A program made the translations under genes and the position numbers. From NCBI GenBank assembly GCA_025642075.2, contig JAODUO010001603.1, forward strand, positions 1 through 64,000: a DNA stretch of 64,000 nucleotides. The letters are read 5' to 3'. The stretch's first letter is position 1. Each line of letters opens with the position of its first letter. Below, piece after piece: positions 37,589 through 62,642 of this stretch. Under the pieces are notes generated by a model. That model worked only from the letters and a program-made list of their open reading frames with translations. It ran no database searches and was not told where the DNA came from. The DNA comes from Ridgeia piscesae. Taxonomy: Eukaryota; Annelida; Polychaeta; Sabellida; Siboglinidae.

Positions 37589-37909
<321 letters not shown>

Positions 37910-38321
37910 ATTGTTTTTGGCACAGCAACTGAGAATTGCGCATTTACTTGAATACTTGAAATGGTTAGATGATCTGTTTATATTGAAATGGGTTGATTCG
38001 AATAGAACGTTCACCGATGTGTATGCCCCATTCTCAAAGTGGCTTTGGTAATTACGACGCTATCTCAACACGGAGTCTGCGACACACGACAACGTTGTTC
38101 ACGATTATAGCTAAATGGCATCGTTACTTGCCGCATGCGCAAGCTAGTGAGCAAATAAATAAGCGAAGAGACCCAGGTTAAGTAAGGAAGTAAATAAGTG
38201 ACACTGATGTTACCTCCCGCGTTGAATCAGTTGGTACATTAAAAAGCAAAACCTGATAATGTTGTTTCGCCAACCGTAACCAAGACTCGATTATCTTTTT
38301 TGCAGTAGTTGTCCTTCGAAC

Positions 38322-38376
38322 ATGCAGACTTTGATGTTGATGCTTGGTGGTGCGATACTCTTTGTCGGCTATTGCG
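38322..38376 (+). CDS. Candidate exon 1 of Gly/Arg-rich gene (signal peptide)
   Basis: Short exon preceded by a strong acceptor (TTATCTTTTTTGCAG, ending 38305), so a 5' UTR exon probably exists upstream. ATG at 38322 encodes MQTLMLMLGGAILFVGYC, a hydrophobic leader. Donor G|GTAGGT leaves one base (phase 1), which fits the phase of the exon starting at 40224. Confidence 0.5.
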
Positions 38377-40741
38377 GTAGGTGTCAGCACCGTAGCTCTA
38401 GTTCTGATCATAATCTCGCTTAATTAACCATCTCTCACTCGACTGCGTAATGTCGGCGAGAAGATAGTCTGGTCACTTGGCAGGCTTCTTAATGTTTTCC
38501 GCGTGAGGGGACAAAACGTGCTGCCACCTCACGGAGCCTGAATAATCGCGGCTGATCCTGCCATAATTCTTGCTTCACGAACAATTGCAAATGTGTATTC
38601 TGTTTAATGTTGTGTGAATATATAAGCTTAATGTTGAATACTTTTAATAGCTATATACTTTAATCTATAACATAACCTCATTTTAGCCTTGAGAGCCAAT
38701 CAGTGTCTCAACCCTATTCTGCAGTTAGGCCGCCCCAGTGGCAACGTTAGCAGACCATTGAGCTCCCAGGCGGTGTCGAGGGGCTAACAAGTACATGTCA
38801 CCTCACGTAGCCTGGGTAACCAAGGCTATACGGCGTTGTAAGATATACAAACGAAACGGGGTTGACTAACTCAGCCTGTTAAACGCTAATTTGTGATTGC
38901 TATGATTGTATTATAAATTTATTGTAATAATGATTAGATATTTACTATTATAAAGGATATGTTGCAGTGATGGTGTACTATAGTGGTGGTGTATTACAGT
39001 GGTGGTGTGTTGCAGAGGTGGTGTGTTATAGTGATGGTGTGTTACAGTGGTTGTGTGTTATAGCAGTGGTGTGTTACAGTGACGGTGTGTTACAGTGGCG
39101 GTGTGTTAAAGTGATGGTGTGTTACAGTGGCGGTGTTTTACAGTGGCGGTGTGTTACAGTGGCGGTGTGTTACAGTAGCGGTGTGTTACAGTGGCGGTGT
39201 GTTACAGTGACGGTGTGTTACAGTGGCGGTGTGTTACAGTGACGGTGTGTTACAGTGGCGGTGTGTTAAAGTGATGGTGTATTACAGTGGCGGTGTGTTA
39301 AAGTGATGGTGTGTTACAGTGGCGGTGTGTTACAGTGGCGGTGTGGTACAGTGGCGGTGTGTTACAGTGGCGGTGTGTTACAGGTGGCGGTGTGTTACAG
39401 TGGCGGTGTGTTAAAGTGATGGTGTGTTACAGTGGCGGTGTGTTACAGTGGCAGTGTGTTACAGTGGCAGTGTGTTACAGTGGCGGTGTGTTACAGTGGC
39501 GGTGTGTTACAGGTGGCGGTGTGTTACAGTGGCGGTGTGTTAAAGTGATGGTGTGTTACAGTGGCGGTGTGTTACAGTGGCGGTGTGTTACAGTGGCGGT
39601 GTGTTACAGTGGCGGCGGTGTGTTACAGTGGCGGTGTGTTACAGGTGGCGGTGTGTTACAGTGGCGGTGTGTTAAAGTGATGGTGTGTTACAGTGGCGGT
39701 GTGTTACAGTGGCGGTGTGTTACAGTGGCGGTGTGTTACAGGTGGCGGTGTGTTACAGTGGCGGTGTGTTACAGTGGCGGTGTGTTACAGTGGTGATGTG
39801 TTACAGTGGCGGTGTGTTACAGTGGTGATGTGTTACAGTGGCGGTGTGTTACAGTGGTGATGTGTTACTGTGGTGATGTGTTACAGTGGTGATGTGTTAC
39901 AGTGGTGATGTGTTACAATGATGGTGTGTTACTGTGGTGATGTGTTACAGTGGCGGTGTGTTACAGTGGTGATGTGTTACTGTGGTGATGTGTTACAGTG
40001 GTGATGTGTTACAGTGGTGATGTGTTACAATGATGGTGTGTTACAGTGGTGATGTGTTACAGTGGCGGTGTGTTACAGTGGTGATGTGTTACAGTGGCGG
40101 TGTGTTACAGTGGTGATGTGTTACAGTGGCGGTGTGTTACAGTGGTGATGTGTTACAGGTGGCGGTGTGTTACAGTGGCGGTGTGTTACAGTGGCGGTGT
40201 GTTACAGTGGCGGTGTGTTACAGGTGGTGATGGCGGGCCCGCTCTGACCGGCGGGGTCGAGGGACGAACGGAACGAGCGGTCGACGATCACCCCACCAGG
40301 TCTCCCCGAGAGGACGGCGAGGGAGGGCGGGGGGTGGGCGGGAGTAGACCAGACAGGGGAGGAGAAAGGGGAGGAGCGAGAAGGAATGGGACGGGACGAG
40401 GTTTGGAAGGGGGAAGACCGGATATGAGAGAGGGTGGAAGGGGAAGTGGTGGCGTAGGAAGGGGTGAATTGGGAAGGGGTGACGATAGACCAGGCATGGG
40501 TGACGGCGGAATGGGAAGGGCTGGAATGGGAACCGGGGGGACAGACACAGGTGAATCGAGCGGAGGTAGACCAGGCAGGGGTGAGGGTTCGACCGGAAGG
40601 GATGGAGGGAATAGACCGGTAGGAGGGCGCCCTTTAAAGAGCCAATCCCCGCAACTGTCAGGCCGTTGGTCTGAGAGCAGTTATTGTCTCCACCTTCTGT
40701 TGTCCCTGATAAACCTGATAGCGATCTATTACATTGTCTGA
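38322..40741 (+). CDS. Predicted Gly/Arg-rich secreted or GPI-anchored protein (two coding exons)
   Basis: Join 38322-38376 with 40224-40741, about 190 residues. It starts with a leader peptide. The middle is low-complexity, rich in Gly, Arg, Asp and Glu, with recurring GGxRPGRG-like words every 20-30 residues. It ends SSYCLHLLLSLINLIAIYYIV, a short hydrophobic tail right before the stop, as in GPI-anchor signals. I do not recognise the family; such proteins occur among secreted matrix proteins of molluscs, but that is inference. The intron contains the 16-bp array whose units copy the acceptor. Alternatively only the second exon is real, or the minus strand (Pro-rich) is used. Confidence 0.5.
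38965..40223 (+). repeat. 16-bp minisatellite that repeats the TTACAG acceptor of the following exon
   Basis: About 78 units of TGTGTTACAGTGGCGG, with variants ATGTGTTAC and an extra-G form CAGGTGGCGG. The last unit runs into the presumed exon start TTACAG|GTGGTGATGGCGGG at 40224. Confidence 0.95.
40224..40741 (+). CDS. Candidate exon 2 of Gly/Arg-rich gene, with stop
   Basis: Starts after TTACAG with two bases completing a Gly codon, then GDGGPALTGGVEGRTER, a long GR-rich tract, and a hydrophobic end before TGA at 40739-40741. The GC content jumps compared with flanking DNA, consistent with coding sequence. Confidence 0.55.
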
Positions 40742-41699
40742 CGCTAATTGATCCCCGTCGAATCCACGAATTCAACCTCCAGTGGCAACTGAGGCACTGC
40801 TTTGTTGTTTGTTTTGTCCGTTACCAAGGCAATACGTTCGTTTTGTTACTCAAAGAAATGCTCATTATAAGAAATACCTGATTTCCCACTTGATATGTCC
40901 TGCGTTGTATTACACAAAAATCAACGCATTTATCGCTACAAAATAAGGCCAGTTGCGGAAATACGATCAGATATGGCTCGAGCGTGAATTTAGAATTGAT
41001 GACAGCGAATACGGAATCACAACTGATTCAGGTTTTAGCCGTTTCGGAAACCATGTTAGACGTCGTGTTACGTGTGAGTGGACGTGACCAAGCCTGGCGA
41101 CAGAGACAAGATGGCGGCTTCAGGACGTTTCACGGAGACAGTGTTGGTTGCGACAATTAATCTGCCTGTTCCATACGTTGACATACATCGGTGGCATTAC
41201 TGTGTCACCAATGACAGCAAACTGTCGCGATGCAAGCAAAGAAGACGGAATACGTAATACTCGCTAAAACAACATACGTGCCTTGCTCCTTCCATGTGTC
41301 CTGCTGGCGAATGTGCGACCTCGATATACATTCGAAAATCTGCAGTGGACTACGAATTTCAGCTTGTTTTAAATGTGTAGTTGAAACTTGGTTAGATAAA
41401 ACTCTCCGTGACTGTGACATCTACGCTGACTGCTTTGACATTCAAGACTGGACAAGGACACCAATTTGAGTGACAAACCACACAGTGGTGGACTACACCA
41501 ACAAGCCTCGTTATCAGTGTGTCTCTGCGAGGGGAAACTGTGTGCCCCGGAGTGACGTCATTCGCACACACTGTGTCATGACGTGTACACTCACCTGGAA
41601 AAGTTTTTATTGACTTTTCGCCGCCATTTAAAACCATCACTATGAGTAAACTTGCCGATATAATTATGCTTGTGAACCCACGCATAATATCTGAGACAC

Positions 41700-43180
41700 G
41701 TAGTGCAGTGTTGTGTGGTAGGGTGGTCTGAGTGTTGTGTGGTAGGGTGGTCTGAGTGTTGTGTGGTAGGGTGGTCTGAGTGTTGTGTGGTAGGGTGGTC
41801 TGAGTGTTGTGTGGTAGGGTGGTCTGAGTGTTGTGTGGTAGGGTGGTCTGAGTGTTGTGTGGTAGGGTGGTCTGAGTGTTGTGTGGTATGGTGGTCTGAG
41901 TGTTGTGTGGTAGGGTGATCTGATTGTTCTGTGGTAGGGTGGTCTGGGTGTTGTGTGGTAGGGTGGTCTGAGTGTTGTGTGGTAGGGTGGTATGAGTGTA
42001 GTGTGGTAGGGTGGTCTGAGTGTTGTGTGGTAGGGTGGTATGAGTGTTGTGTGGTAGGGTGATCTGAGGGTTGTGTGGTAGGGTGGTATGAGTGTAGTGT
42101 GGTAGGGTGGTCTGAGGGTTGTGTGGTAGGGTGGTCTGAGTGTTGTGTGGTAGGGTGATCTGAGTGTTGTGTGGTAGGGTGGTATGAGTGTTGTGTGGTA
42201 GGGTGATCTGAGGGTTGTGTGGTAGGGTGGTATGAGTGTAGTGTGGTAGGGTGGTCTGAGTGTTGTGTGGTAGGGTGGTCTGAGTGTTGTGTGGTAGGGT
42301 GGTATGAGTGTTGTGTGGTAGGGTGGTATGAGTGTTTTGGGGTAGGGTGGTCTGAGTGTTGTATGGTAGGGTGGTCTGAGTGTTGTGTGGTAGGGTGGTC
42401 TGAGTGTTGTGTGGTAGGGTTGTCTGAGTGTTGTGTGGTAGGGTGGTCTGAGTGTTGTGTGGTAGGGTGGTCTGAGTGTTGTGTGGTAGGGTGGTCTGAG
42501 TGTTGTGTGGTAGGGTGGTCTGAGTGTTGTGTGGTAGGGTGGTCTGAGTGTTGTGTGGTAGGGTGATCTGAATGTTGTGTGGTAGGGTGGTATGAGTGTT
42601 GTGTGGTAGGGTGGTATGAGTGTTGTGTGGTAGGGTGGTATGAGTGTTTTGGGGTAGGGTGGTCTGAGTGTTGTATGGTAGGGTGGTCTGAGTGTTGTGT
42701 GGTAGGGTGGTCTGAGTGTTGTGTGGTAGGGTTGTCTGAGTGTTGTGTGGTAGGGTGGTCTGAGTGTTGTGTGGTAGGGTGGTCTGAGTGTTGTGTGGTA
42801 GGGTGGTCTGAGTGTTGTGTGGTAGGGTGGTCTGAGTGTTGTGTGGTAGGGTGGTCTGAGTGTTGTGTGGTAGGGTGATCTGAATGTTGTGTGGTAGGGT
42901 GGTATGAGTGTTGTGTGGTAGGGTGGTATGAGTGTTTTGGGGTAGGGTGGTCTGAGTGTTGTGTGGTAGGGTGGTCTGAGTGTTGTGTGGTAGGGTGGTC
43001 TGAGTGTTGTGTGGTAGGGTGATCTGAATGTTGTGTGGTATGGTGGTCTGAGTGTTGTGTGGTAGGGTGGTCTGAGTGTTGTGTGGTAGGGTGGTATGAG
43101 TGTTGTGTGGTAGGGTGGTATGAGTGTTTTGGGGTAGGGTGATCTGAGTGTTGTGTGGTAGGGTGGTCTGAGTGTTGTGC
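41700..43180. repeat. Minisatellite, 24-bp unit
   Basis: About 61 units of GTGGTAGGGTGGTCTGAGTG plus TTGT. Larger blocks of about 310 bp are themselves duplicated (compare 42219-42566 with 42579-42890). Two minus-strand frames stay open for 610 and 542 codons because 24 is divisible by three. Confidence 0.97.
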
Positions 43181-43539
43181 ATCGAAACATTTCGGCAGGA
43201 ACAGTCAAGGTTAGTGGTGGGCAAAAAACAGTCGAGTCTACGAGATAATCACAAGCAAATGGTAAAGTGGAGGTGGAAGGAAGACCTTTCATGCTACAAA
43301 CATCCCTGTTCTGTGTTACGAACTGCTTCCTATTGGTTGGCGCTCAATACAAACGTTGTATACAGCACTCGAAGCTATAGTTAATGCTGTTGCCTCGTCA
43401 GTTAGAACGACGAATGAGTAACTCTCCTTTGTTCCCTCTGCCTTTGTCAGTCTCTCTGCCACTTGACAACATTAAAGTTGTACTGTCGTACACAGACCTA
43501 TATGTAATACTGTTTCTGTTACTGCAAACACATGACGTC

Positions 43540-43740
43540 CAGGCAATGTCGCCTTTTGGTCACGATTTGGTAATGTCACCAATGACGTTGCACAATGGTT
43601 GTGACAACGTCACGTCGCAACGTTCAGTGATGACGCTCAGGCAACGTTATGACGTGACGTCATCTTGACGTACATTTATGGTCGCAAAATGACGTCCACC
43701 CGTGACGTTGACAGACGTTGAATCAACGTCGTCTCAGCCC
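43540..43740. mobile_element. TGACGT-rich MITE-like sequence
   Basis: At least eight TGACGT or ACGTCA words in both orientations within 200 bp, including GACGTGACGTCATCTTGACG. This layout is common in palindromic MITEs with AACGTYRCA-type ends. No protein is encoded. Confidence 0.4.
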
Positions 43741-44580
43741 AGCAATGTAGTTTTGCATCCTGATAATTAATGCAAATGGTGTTATACAAGGAAACACAAA
43801 TTCCGGTCCAGTGTAAAGGTATGTAGAATATTAATGCGGTGGATGAATGTACATGCAGGCCTATATATGCTATCTTTTATTTCGTATTGCATTTATTAAG
43901 TGTTTTATTTCGAGAAGGGCACAGTATCCTATAAGTCACATGACCTTGTATGTCCCCTCGGCAGCCGCCTACCATTTTGTACTGCATTATGATGTTGTAT
44001 TGTATCGCATTTTATGGTGCATTATGTGGTATTATTATTGTGTTGTTGTTGTTGTTGAATAAATTGTAATTCATTAATGTACCCATATTCATTCGTGTGA
44101 GCATAATTTTTATTACAAGCACGGGAGCATTTTTAGCGTGGGCCGAAATGCCGCTTTAGATTTTCCATGAAGATTTCTGTGAAGTTGATGATGATGGAAT
44201 ATGTCCGAAAGGGTGGTATGCAACGATTGAATGTGAACTTTCTTTTGCGTGCATTTTCATGTGTGCAAGTGAAGTTTGAATACGTATCACTGATCACTGC
44301 CAATCTTAATACAGTTGTATTTGTGAATATAATGCAGCCATTGTATCATTGCCAGTCACAATAATTGTGAACAGAATGCAGGCACTGTGCTTGCCATGGT
44401 AGCAATCTTTTAACTTGAGAAAACCTGATAACTTATTCCCTAAAACCCATAAAACAAATGCCTCAAAAGATTAGAAACCCTGTTGTCATTACGTCACCAA
44501 AGGTACCCACGCAGCACATCGTAGTTATTGACAACACAAAATTGGCAAGTATAATGTATGAAAACCACAAATCGTTCTGG

Positions 44581-45392
<812 letters not shown>

Positions 45393-45869
45393 ATACACTT
45401 TGTCATAAACGGGATCAAATTACACAAAGCGCAGGAATCCGCTGGAGGGCAAAACAAAATTAATCATCTATAATGTGCTTGATGGCTAGTGCCTATTAAT
45501 ATATCAACACAAGGGTGCAAAGAGCCCGGCATGATGAATATTTACTGGACTAAGATTTAAGTTGCCCGCTGAGGCCAACCACGCAATTTATCTAGTGATT
45601 TCCCACTGGGTAATGGGAAGTTTTATATCTGAGTATATTAATTATACTACTAGACATATGTAGAGTTTTTAAGAGAGGGGAGTGAGCAGTCTCGCTATAT
45701 GCCCGTAATTTGTTTTCTGAACTGAAAAGATGGGGGACATTTCTTATGCTGTCCCCTCAGGCTGAAAAGTGGGAGGCGCCTCCCCTCGTCCCCACCGATC
45801 GACGCCCATGCCAGTTACCATAACCTTGATACTTGCTATAAGTTGTACACTCAAATTTGTTTATCAGAA

Positions 45870-46340
45870 AGGCGAATACCCACAGCGTGGGAGAACGCCA
45901 AGGTGACACTAATCTTCAAGAAGAGAAATAAGAAAGACCCCCATGAATTACAGGCCGATGAGTCTACTATCAAATACATATAAAGTACTCAATGAAGTAC
46001 AAACGAAAAGGTTAGAGAAGACCCTCGATGAAAACCAGCTATGTGAGCAAGCAGCTAGGATTCAGATGCAGATATTCAACTACAGACCACATCCACATCG
46101 TAAAAAAATCAAAGAAAATGCTAACTAAACTCTTGTCCGACCATAAGTTGAGTACATGATCGTGAAGTCTAAAGCCTCAACACGGTCACAGAAATCAGAA
46201 GGATAGAACAAATCCAAAGAAATGCTGCCAAATTCGTCTTCTCCGACTACAGGATGAAACTTCTTATAAACCAACTCAACAGAGACTCATTATACACATG
46301 GTCTCATTATATAAGAAATTTCCTTCTTTCAGTATCAGAC
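45870..46340 (+). mobile_element. Degenerate LINE reverse transcriptase with internal deletion
   Basis: The segment near 45890-46090 reads WENAKVTLIFKKRNK, then MNYRPMSLLSNTYKV and RLEKTLDENQ, the conserved start of a non-LTR RT. The segment near 46125-46290 reads TLVRP, VEYM, then RRIEQIQRNAAKFVFSDYR, the C-terminal region of the same type. The catalytic part between them is deleted. Confidence 0.75.
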
Positions 46341-46875
46341 TAGATATATATGCCCAAATATGTGGTTGCGTTGGTCCTTTCGGTGTAGTTTACCTGCAAC
46401 AGAAATGGCACACGACTTCACATTCTACATGTCTACTAAACATATGTCTTTGTCAGATTCCGAGTTAGTCGATTGTATCGGAAACACTAAACGAGTCTAA
46501 TTTCGCGATAGTCGTAGACACACTGGCAACACCCAATCCAGTAATGAACAACTTATTGTCGTCAACAAACACACACAAAAATATATTGTTCGCAGCACTT
46601 GAAATAATATAGACATATAACATAGCGCTGGTCATAATTAAGATGGAATCCCGCAGGACACCAACTGTGAATTTAATATATTAGTATTTGTACATCAAGC
46701 ATAACCTTTGGCAGTTGTATCCACGGGTCCGGCTATAATAGCAACATCGAAACTAATAATGTTTATATGTGCGTGATTTTGGTGCAGATATTCGATTTAC
46801 CTGATATATAAGTAGTTCTAAGCGTTATACATACCCATACACTTTCGTGGAATTACGTACACTAGTACATCTAGC
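46341..46875. other. Intergenic DNA, no supported feature
   Basis: AT-rich sequence without a recognisable frame, RNA gene or repeat. Confidence 0.4.
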
Positions 46876-47107
46876 TATGTGTTAGTGTTAGTGTTAGTGT
46901 TAGTGTTAGTGTTAGTGTTAGTGTTAGTGTTAGTGTTAGTGTTAGTGTTAGTGTTAGTGTTAGTGTTAGTGTTAGTGTTAGTGTTAGTGTTAGTGTTAGT
47001 GTTAGTGTTAGTGTTAGTGTTAGTGTTAGTGTTAGTGTTAGTGTTAGTGTTAGTGTTAGTGTTAGTGTTAGTGTTAGTGTTAGTGTTAGTGTTAGTGTTA
47101 GTGTTAG
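46876..47107. repeat. Perfect TTAGTG hexanucleotide array
   Basis: About 38 uninterrupted units, one base different from the metazoan telomere unit TTAGGG. The flanks both carry CTAGCTAT (46871-46878 and 47110-47117). Confidence 0.97.
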
Positions 47108-47817
47108 AACTAGCTATCTTAGCGTGACACTTGTTGGAGTGGCGCCACATAGCGAGCTGAGGGTGAATATATTCTCGATGTTCTAGATGTCGTGGCGCCG
47201 TCTTGCGACACCCGTATCGTTACTTGTGCATTCTGGGATACGAGAAGGCCGGATGTTGCTCTGTGAAAATGTTTAGTTCATTAACATGTAACTAACCGAC
47301 TTTCCCCGTTGATAACCTACTACCGCGTGATAATGACACCCAACGAACGCAACTGTTGAGCATGTACGAACACTTTTCCATTTTCCTTCACGACATTGAT
47401 AACTTGATAAAGGAAGCGTCACTGACATAGCGCCCATTTTCGTTGCCAGGCCCAGGGCCAGGCTGAGGAGTGATGTTTCACCCAGGCAGCACATGCACAG
47501 TCAGTCACACTCATTCCAGACTCAACTTATTTTATTCGTTACCACGACAGTATGTAACACCTATAACTAGTTTAGCACGACTGATATGTGTTGAATCCAT
47601 ACACACCTCGATTATCGAATTAGCCTAGGCTTGCCTAGCATGGCTGAAAAAGACAAACATTTTGAAAAATAAATTCCTTTGTTTTTGTAGACTTTCGTAG
47701 TCTCTTTATTCTTCTCTACTTTTTTTTGGCCTAAATTGTTTTGTTTTTCTGTTTCCTTTAACAATGAACCAACCGTTGTTTTATGCTCAGAATTGATCAG
47801 TCAACATACTATAATAT

Positions 47818-47859
<42 letters not shown>

Positions 47860-49335
47860 AGTTATAAAACATATTTTGACATGCTAACTTGACACCTTGG
47901 CTCATGAGTGCATTATTAATTCCTTCATTCAACATGATCCCAAGCATATTAAGCCATGTTACGAAAATATTACAGCTTATTACATTTTTAGATGTAAAGA
48001 ATGACTCGGTTTGCATCAACATATACAGATGGAGCAATGCCACATGTGCACAGACTGGTATAAGTTGGGTTGCCCTTTCGGCCTCCAAAAGTGCACTAAG
48101 ATGCAATATTTTTTTAACATAAATATGCGTAGTCTAGGATGAAATGAACTGATAGAACAGATGTCAACTTTGGCCAACAAATTGTTATACTGTCAGCGAA
48201 ATCACAGTGGGTTCAGATTTGTTTGATGGGTGTTTGTACAACACAGTTTATTTCAGAGTAACAATTCGTTTTTAAGTTTCTGACTAATTACTTTATTTAT
48301 TATTGCTTTGTATGTCAGGTGGCTTGAACATTTTGTAACTAGATTTTGGTGCTGTATAAGTATATTTTTTATTTTAATTAAGTTAACAAAAATCTGTTTG
48401 GTCTATCAAATTGACTGTAATGACTAGTCCATATCATATAGGTCCTAATATATATGCAGAGTTTTGCACACCTGTGTTGGTTTGCTTCAAAACAGGTCAA
48501 CCACTCCATTACGACTCAGTATTGGTTTGCTTCAAAACAGGTCAACCACTCCATTACGACTCGGTATGGCAGATAAAACATACAACATCCAAGACAAATT
48601 CATTTAAAATCTCCAGAATATTTGTATATGCTAATAATGATTGATGTTATTATATTTCTGGTCATTGTACATACATTTGCAGTTAAGATTTTAAATTACA
48701 ACATTAGACATGCATAACTTTAAGACACAGTGTCAAACACAAAACGATTGTGTAAATGCCTGATTGATGCTGTCATTAGGAACATTTGTAATATTTAACA
48801 TGTCCGTGAAGTGTTATTATTACTGACAGCTTGACCACTTGACCACTCTTGAGTGACCAGTAAACAGCAAACAGCCTGGTAGTATATATAACATTTTACT
48901 GAATACTTCCACCTGAATACACCTTATTTGACACTAACAGTTGGCTTTAATTAGTATTTTCTAACCTCTGCACTAACCATTTTAGAGTGCCAAAGATTAG
49001 AGCAACATGATGCACTGGTTCATTCGTGCCTTCGGCGATCAAAGGGTTAAACTTGAGGATAGGCTGAACTAGAAATGACAACTAATGAGTGGCTGAGGGC
49101 ACATGGGGATAATTCTGATTGTTTATATGTAACTTTTGTGTGATTTTAATGTTTCAATAATGTTTTATAATGTTTATATCTGTGTTTTAGTGTGATTTTA
49201 TTTCGTTTTATTCTTAATGTCGTTTCTAACTTTGCATGTTTATATTTGCATGCAGAACTGTAATTGGATTAAATATTCTTATTCTTACCCATATCAATGT
49301 CTGTGTTCGCCAGTGGTGCACCAAGCTGACACCAG
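47108..49335. other. Intergenic or 5' flank of PPP2R3
   Basis: No supported exon. It holds a TA run at about 47823-47858 and a 42-bp tandem duplication at about 48477-48560 (TTGGTTTGCTTCAAAACAGG unit). A pyrimidine-containing stretch ending TCGCCAG just before 49312 could be an acceptor for a 5' UTR exon junction of PPP2R3. Confidence 0.4.
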
Positions 49336-61310
<11,975 letters not shown>

Positions 61311-61488
61311 GTTGGTTCCTTCTGTAATCAATGCATTTAAACCCCATCAGCCAGTGACCACACAGCCATCTCACTCACTCATCACACACCAACGCTAATT
61401 CTGCAATTACTACACTGGCAGAATGCGAGCATTCTCAAGGTACGTTTATATTGAAGGTCACGCATGGCTGAAGATACTGAGTTTATCA

Positions 61489-61628
61489 TCTGTGAGGTAG
61501 ATCATCTGTGAGGTAGATCATCTGTGAGGTAGATCATCTGTGAGGTAGATCATATGTGAGGTAGATCATATGTGAGGTAGATCACCTGTGAGGTAGCTCA
61601 TATGTGAGGTAGATCACCTGTGAGGTAG
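61489..61628. repeat. 16-bp tandem repeat (GTGAGGTAGATCATCT)
   Basis: About 8 units with CATATG and CACCTG variants. The rest of 61311-61980 has no recognised exon. Confidence 0.9.
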
Positions 61629-61980
61629 AACACAGTAGTTTAACAGGCTGCACGTGATACCATCCTTGCAAGTGAGGGATCGTAACTACCCCTGGCTGAT
61701 CATCTCTGTAAAGCTGGGGAGTGTGTGGAATGGAGCAACTGACTGCGCCAGGCGCCTCTGCATTAGTGTCATTTGAGGACAGACACACGACTGGTGGGAA
61801 ATGACCCATTCACGTCCTACACATTGCATGGAATGTGAGCACTGTGTGGCTGAAATCACACAAAATTATGTTACGTTGCCGAGGGCAACGACACTCCTGA
61901 TGAAAAAATTAAAAGCGGAGGTTTCAAAGGGATGTGCCAGGGTAGGGAAGAGTTGGGAAGACATAATCAGTCGCAGCGAC

Positions 61981-62276
61981 CAGGGCTGTACGCAGGACCA
62001 AGTTATTGCCAGTCACACATGTTTTGGTGGACACATGGATGTTAACTGTTAAACCAGTTTACTAACTTCAAAATGTGTCTGATGACCTGAAATGGACTAC
62101 AAACACACATGTGACACCATTTACACTCACTTCTAAGGCATAACTGACAATATCTATGGTTTTAGAAGACTTTTTTGCTCCTACATTTTTTTACCCATCC
62201 AACCATATTTCTACGCATCCACAACGGTTTTTACCCGTCCAAATGACGGATGGACAGGTCTCTGCATAAAGCTATG
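61981..62276 (-). mobile_element. hAT-like MITE with near-perfect 8-bp target duplication
   Basis: Ends CAGGGCTGTACGCAGGACC and CTCTGCATAAAGCTATG. Flanks GCAGCGAC (61973-61980) and GCAGCGTC (62277-62284) differ at one base. Interior as in the copies at 27785 and 51995. No gene in 62285-62640. Confidence 0.9.
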
Positions 62277-62642
62277 GCAGCGTCCCCTGGTAGGCAAGTA
62301 TGGGTGATACAAGACACCTGAAAGGCTCACAGATGTGTAGTAACCTGGTGAGACTGCATTAAGAGTATTCCCGGAAAAACTTCAAACACCTGTTTTACCA
62401 TTTCTAGGCGTACCAGTCTTGACGCAAACACTTCCTGTTACATTTAAACGACGTTGTACTGGGTAATAATCTCGACATTTGAAACTGCAGTTTAATTCTG
62501 TAAAAGCGTTTATGTTTCAGCTTTGTTTAGTATATATTTGTGCACTTGAGTTTGTAATTTGTTGTGTGAAGTACTTTATTTGGTAATACTCTATGGAGTT
62601 ATTATTTGAATATATTGTAACTTTGGATGACTGACCATCGTA

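Noticed and set aside
46876..47107. Interstitial telomere
   Set aside because: The unit is TTAGTG, not TTAGGG, and no TTAGGG is mixed in; kept only as a telomere-like repeat.
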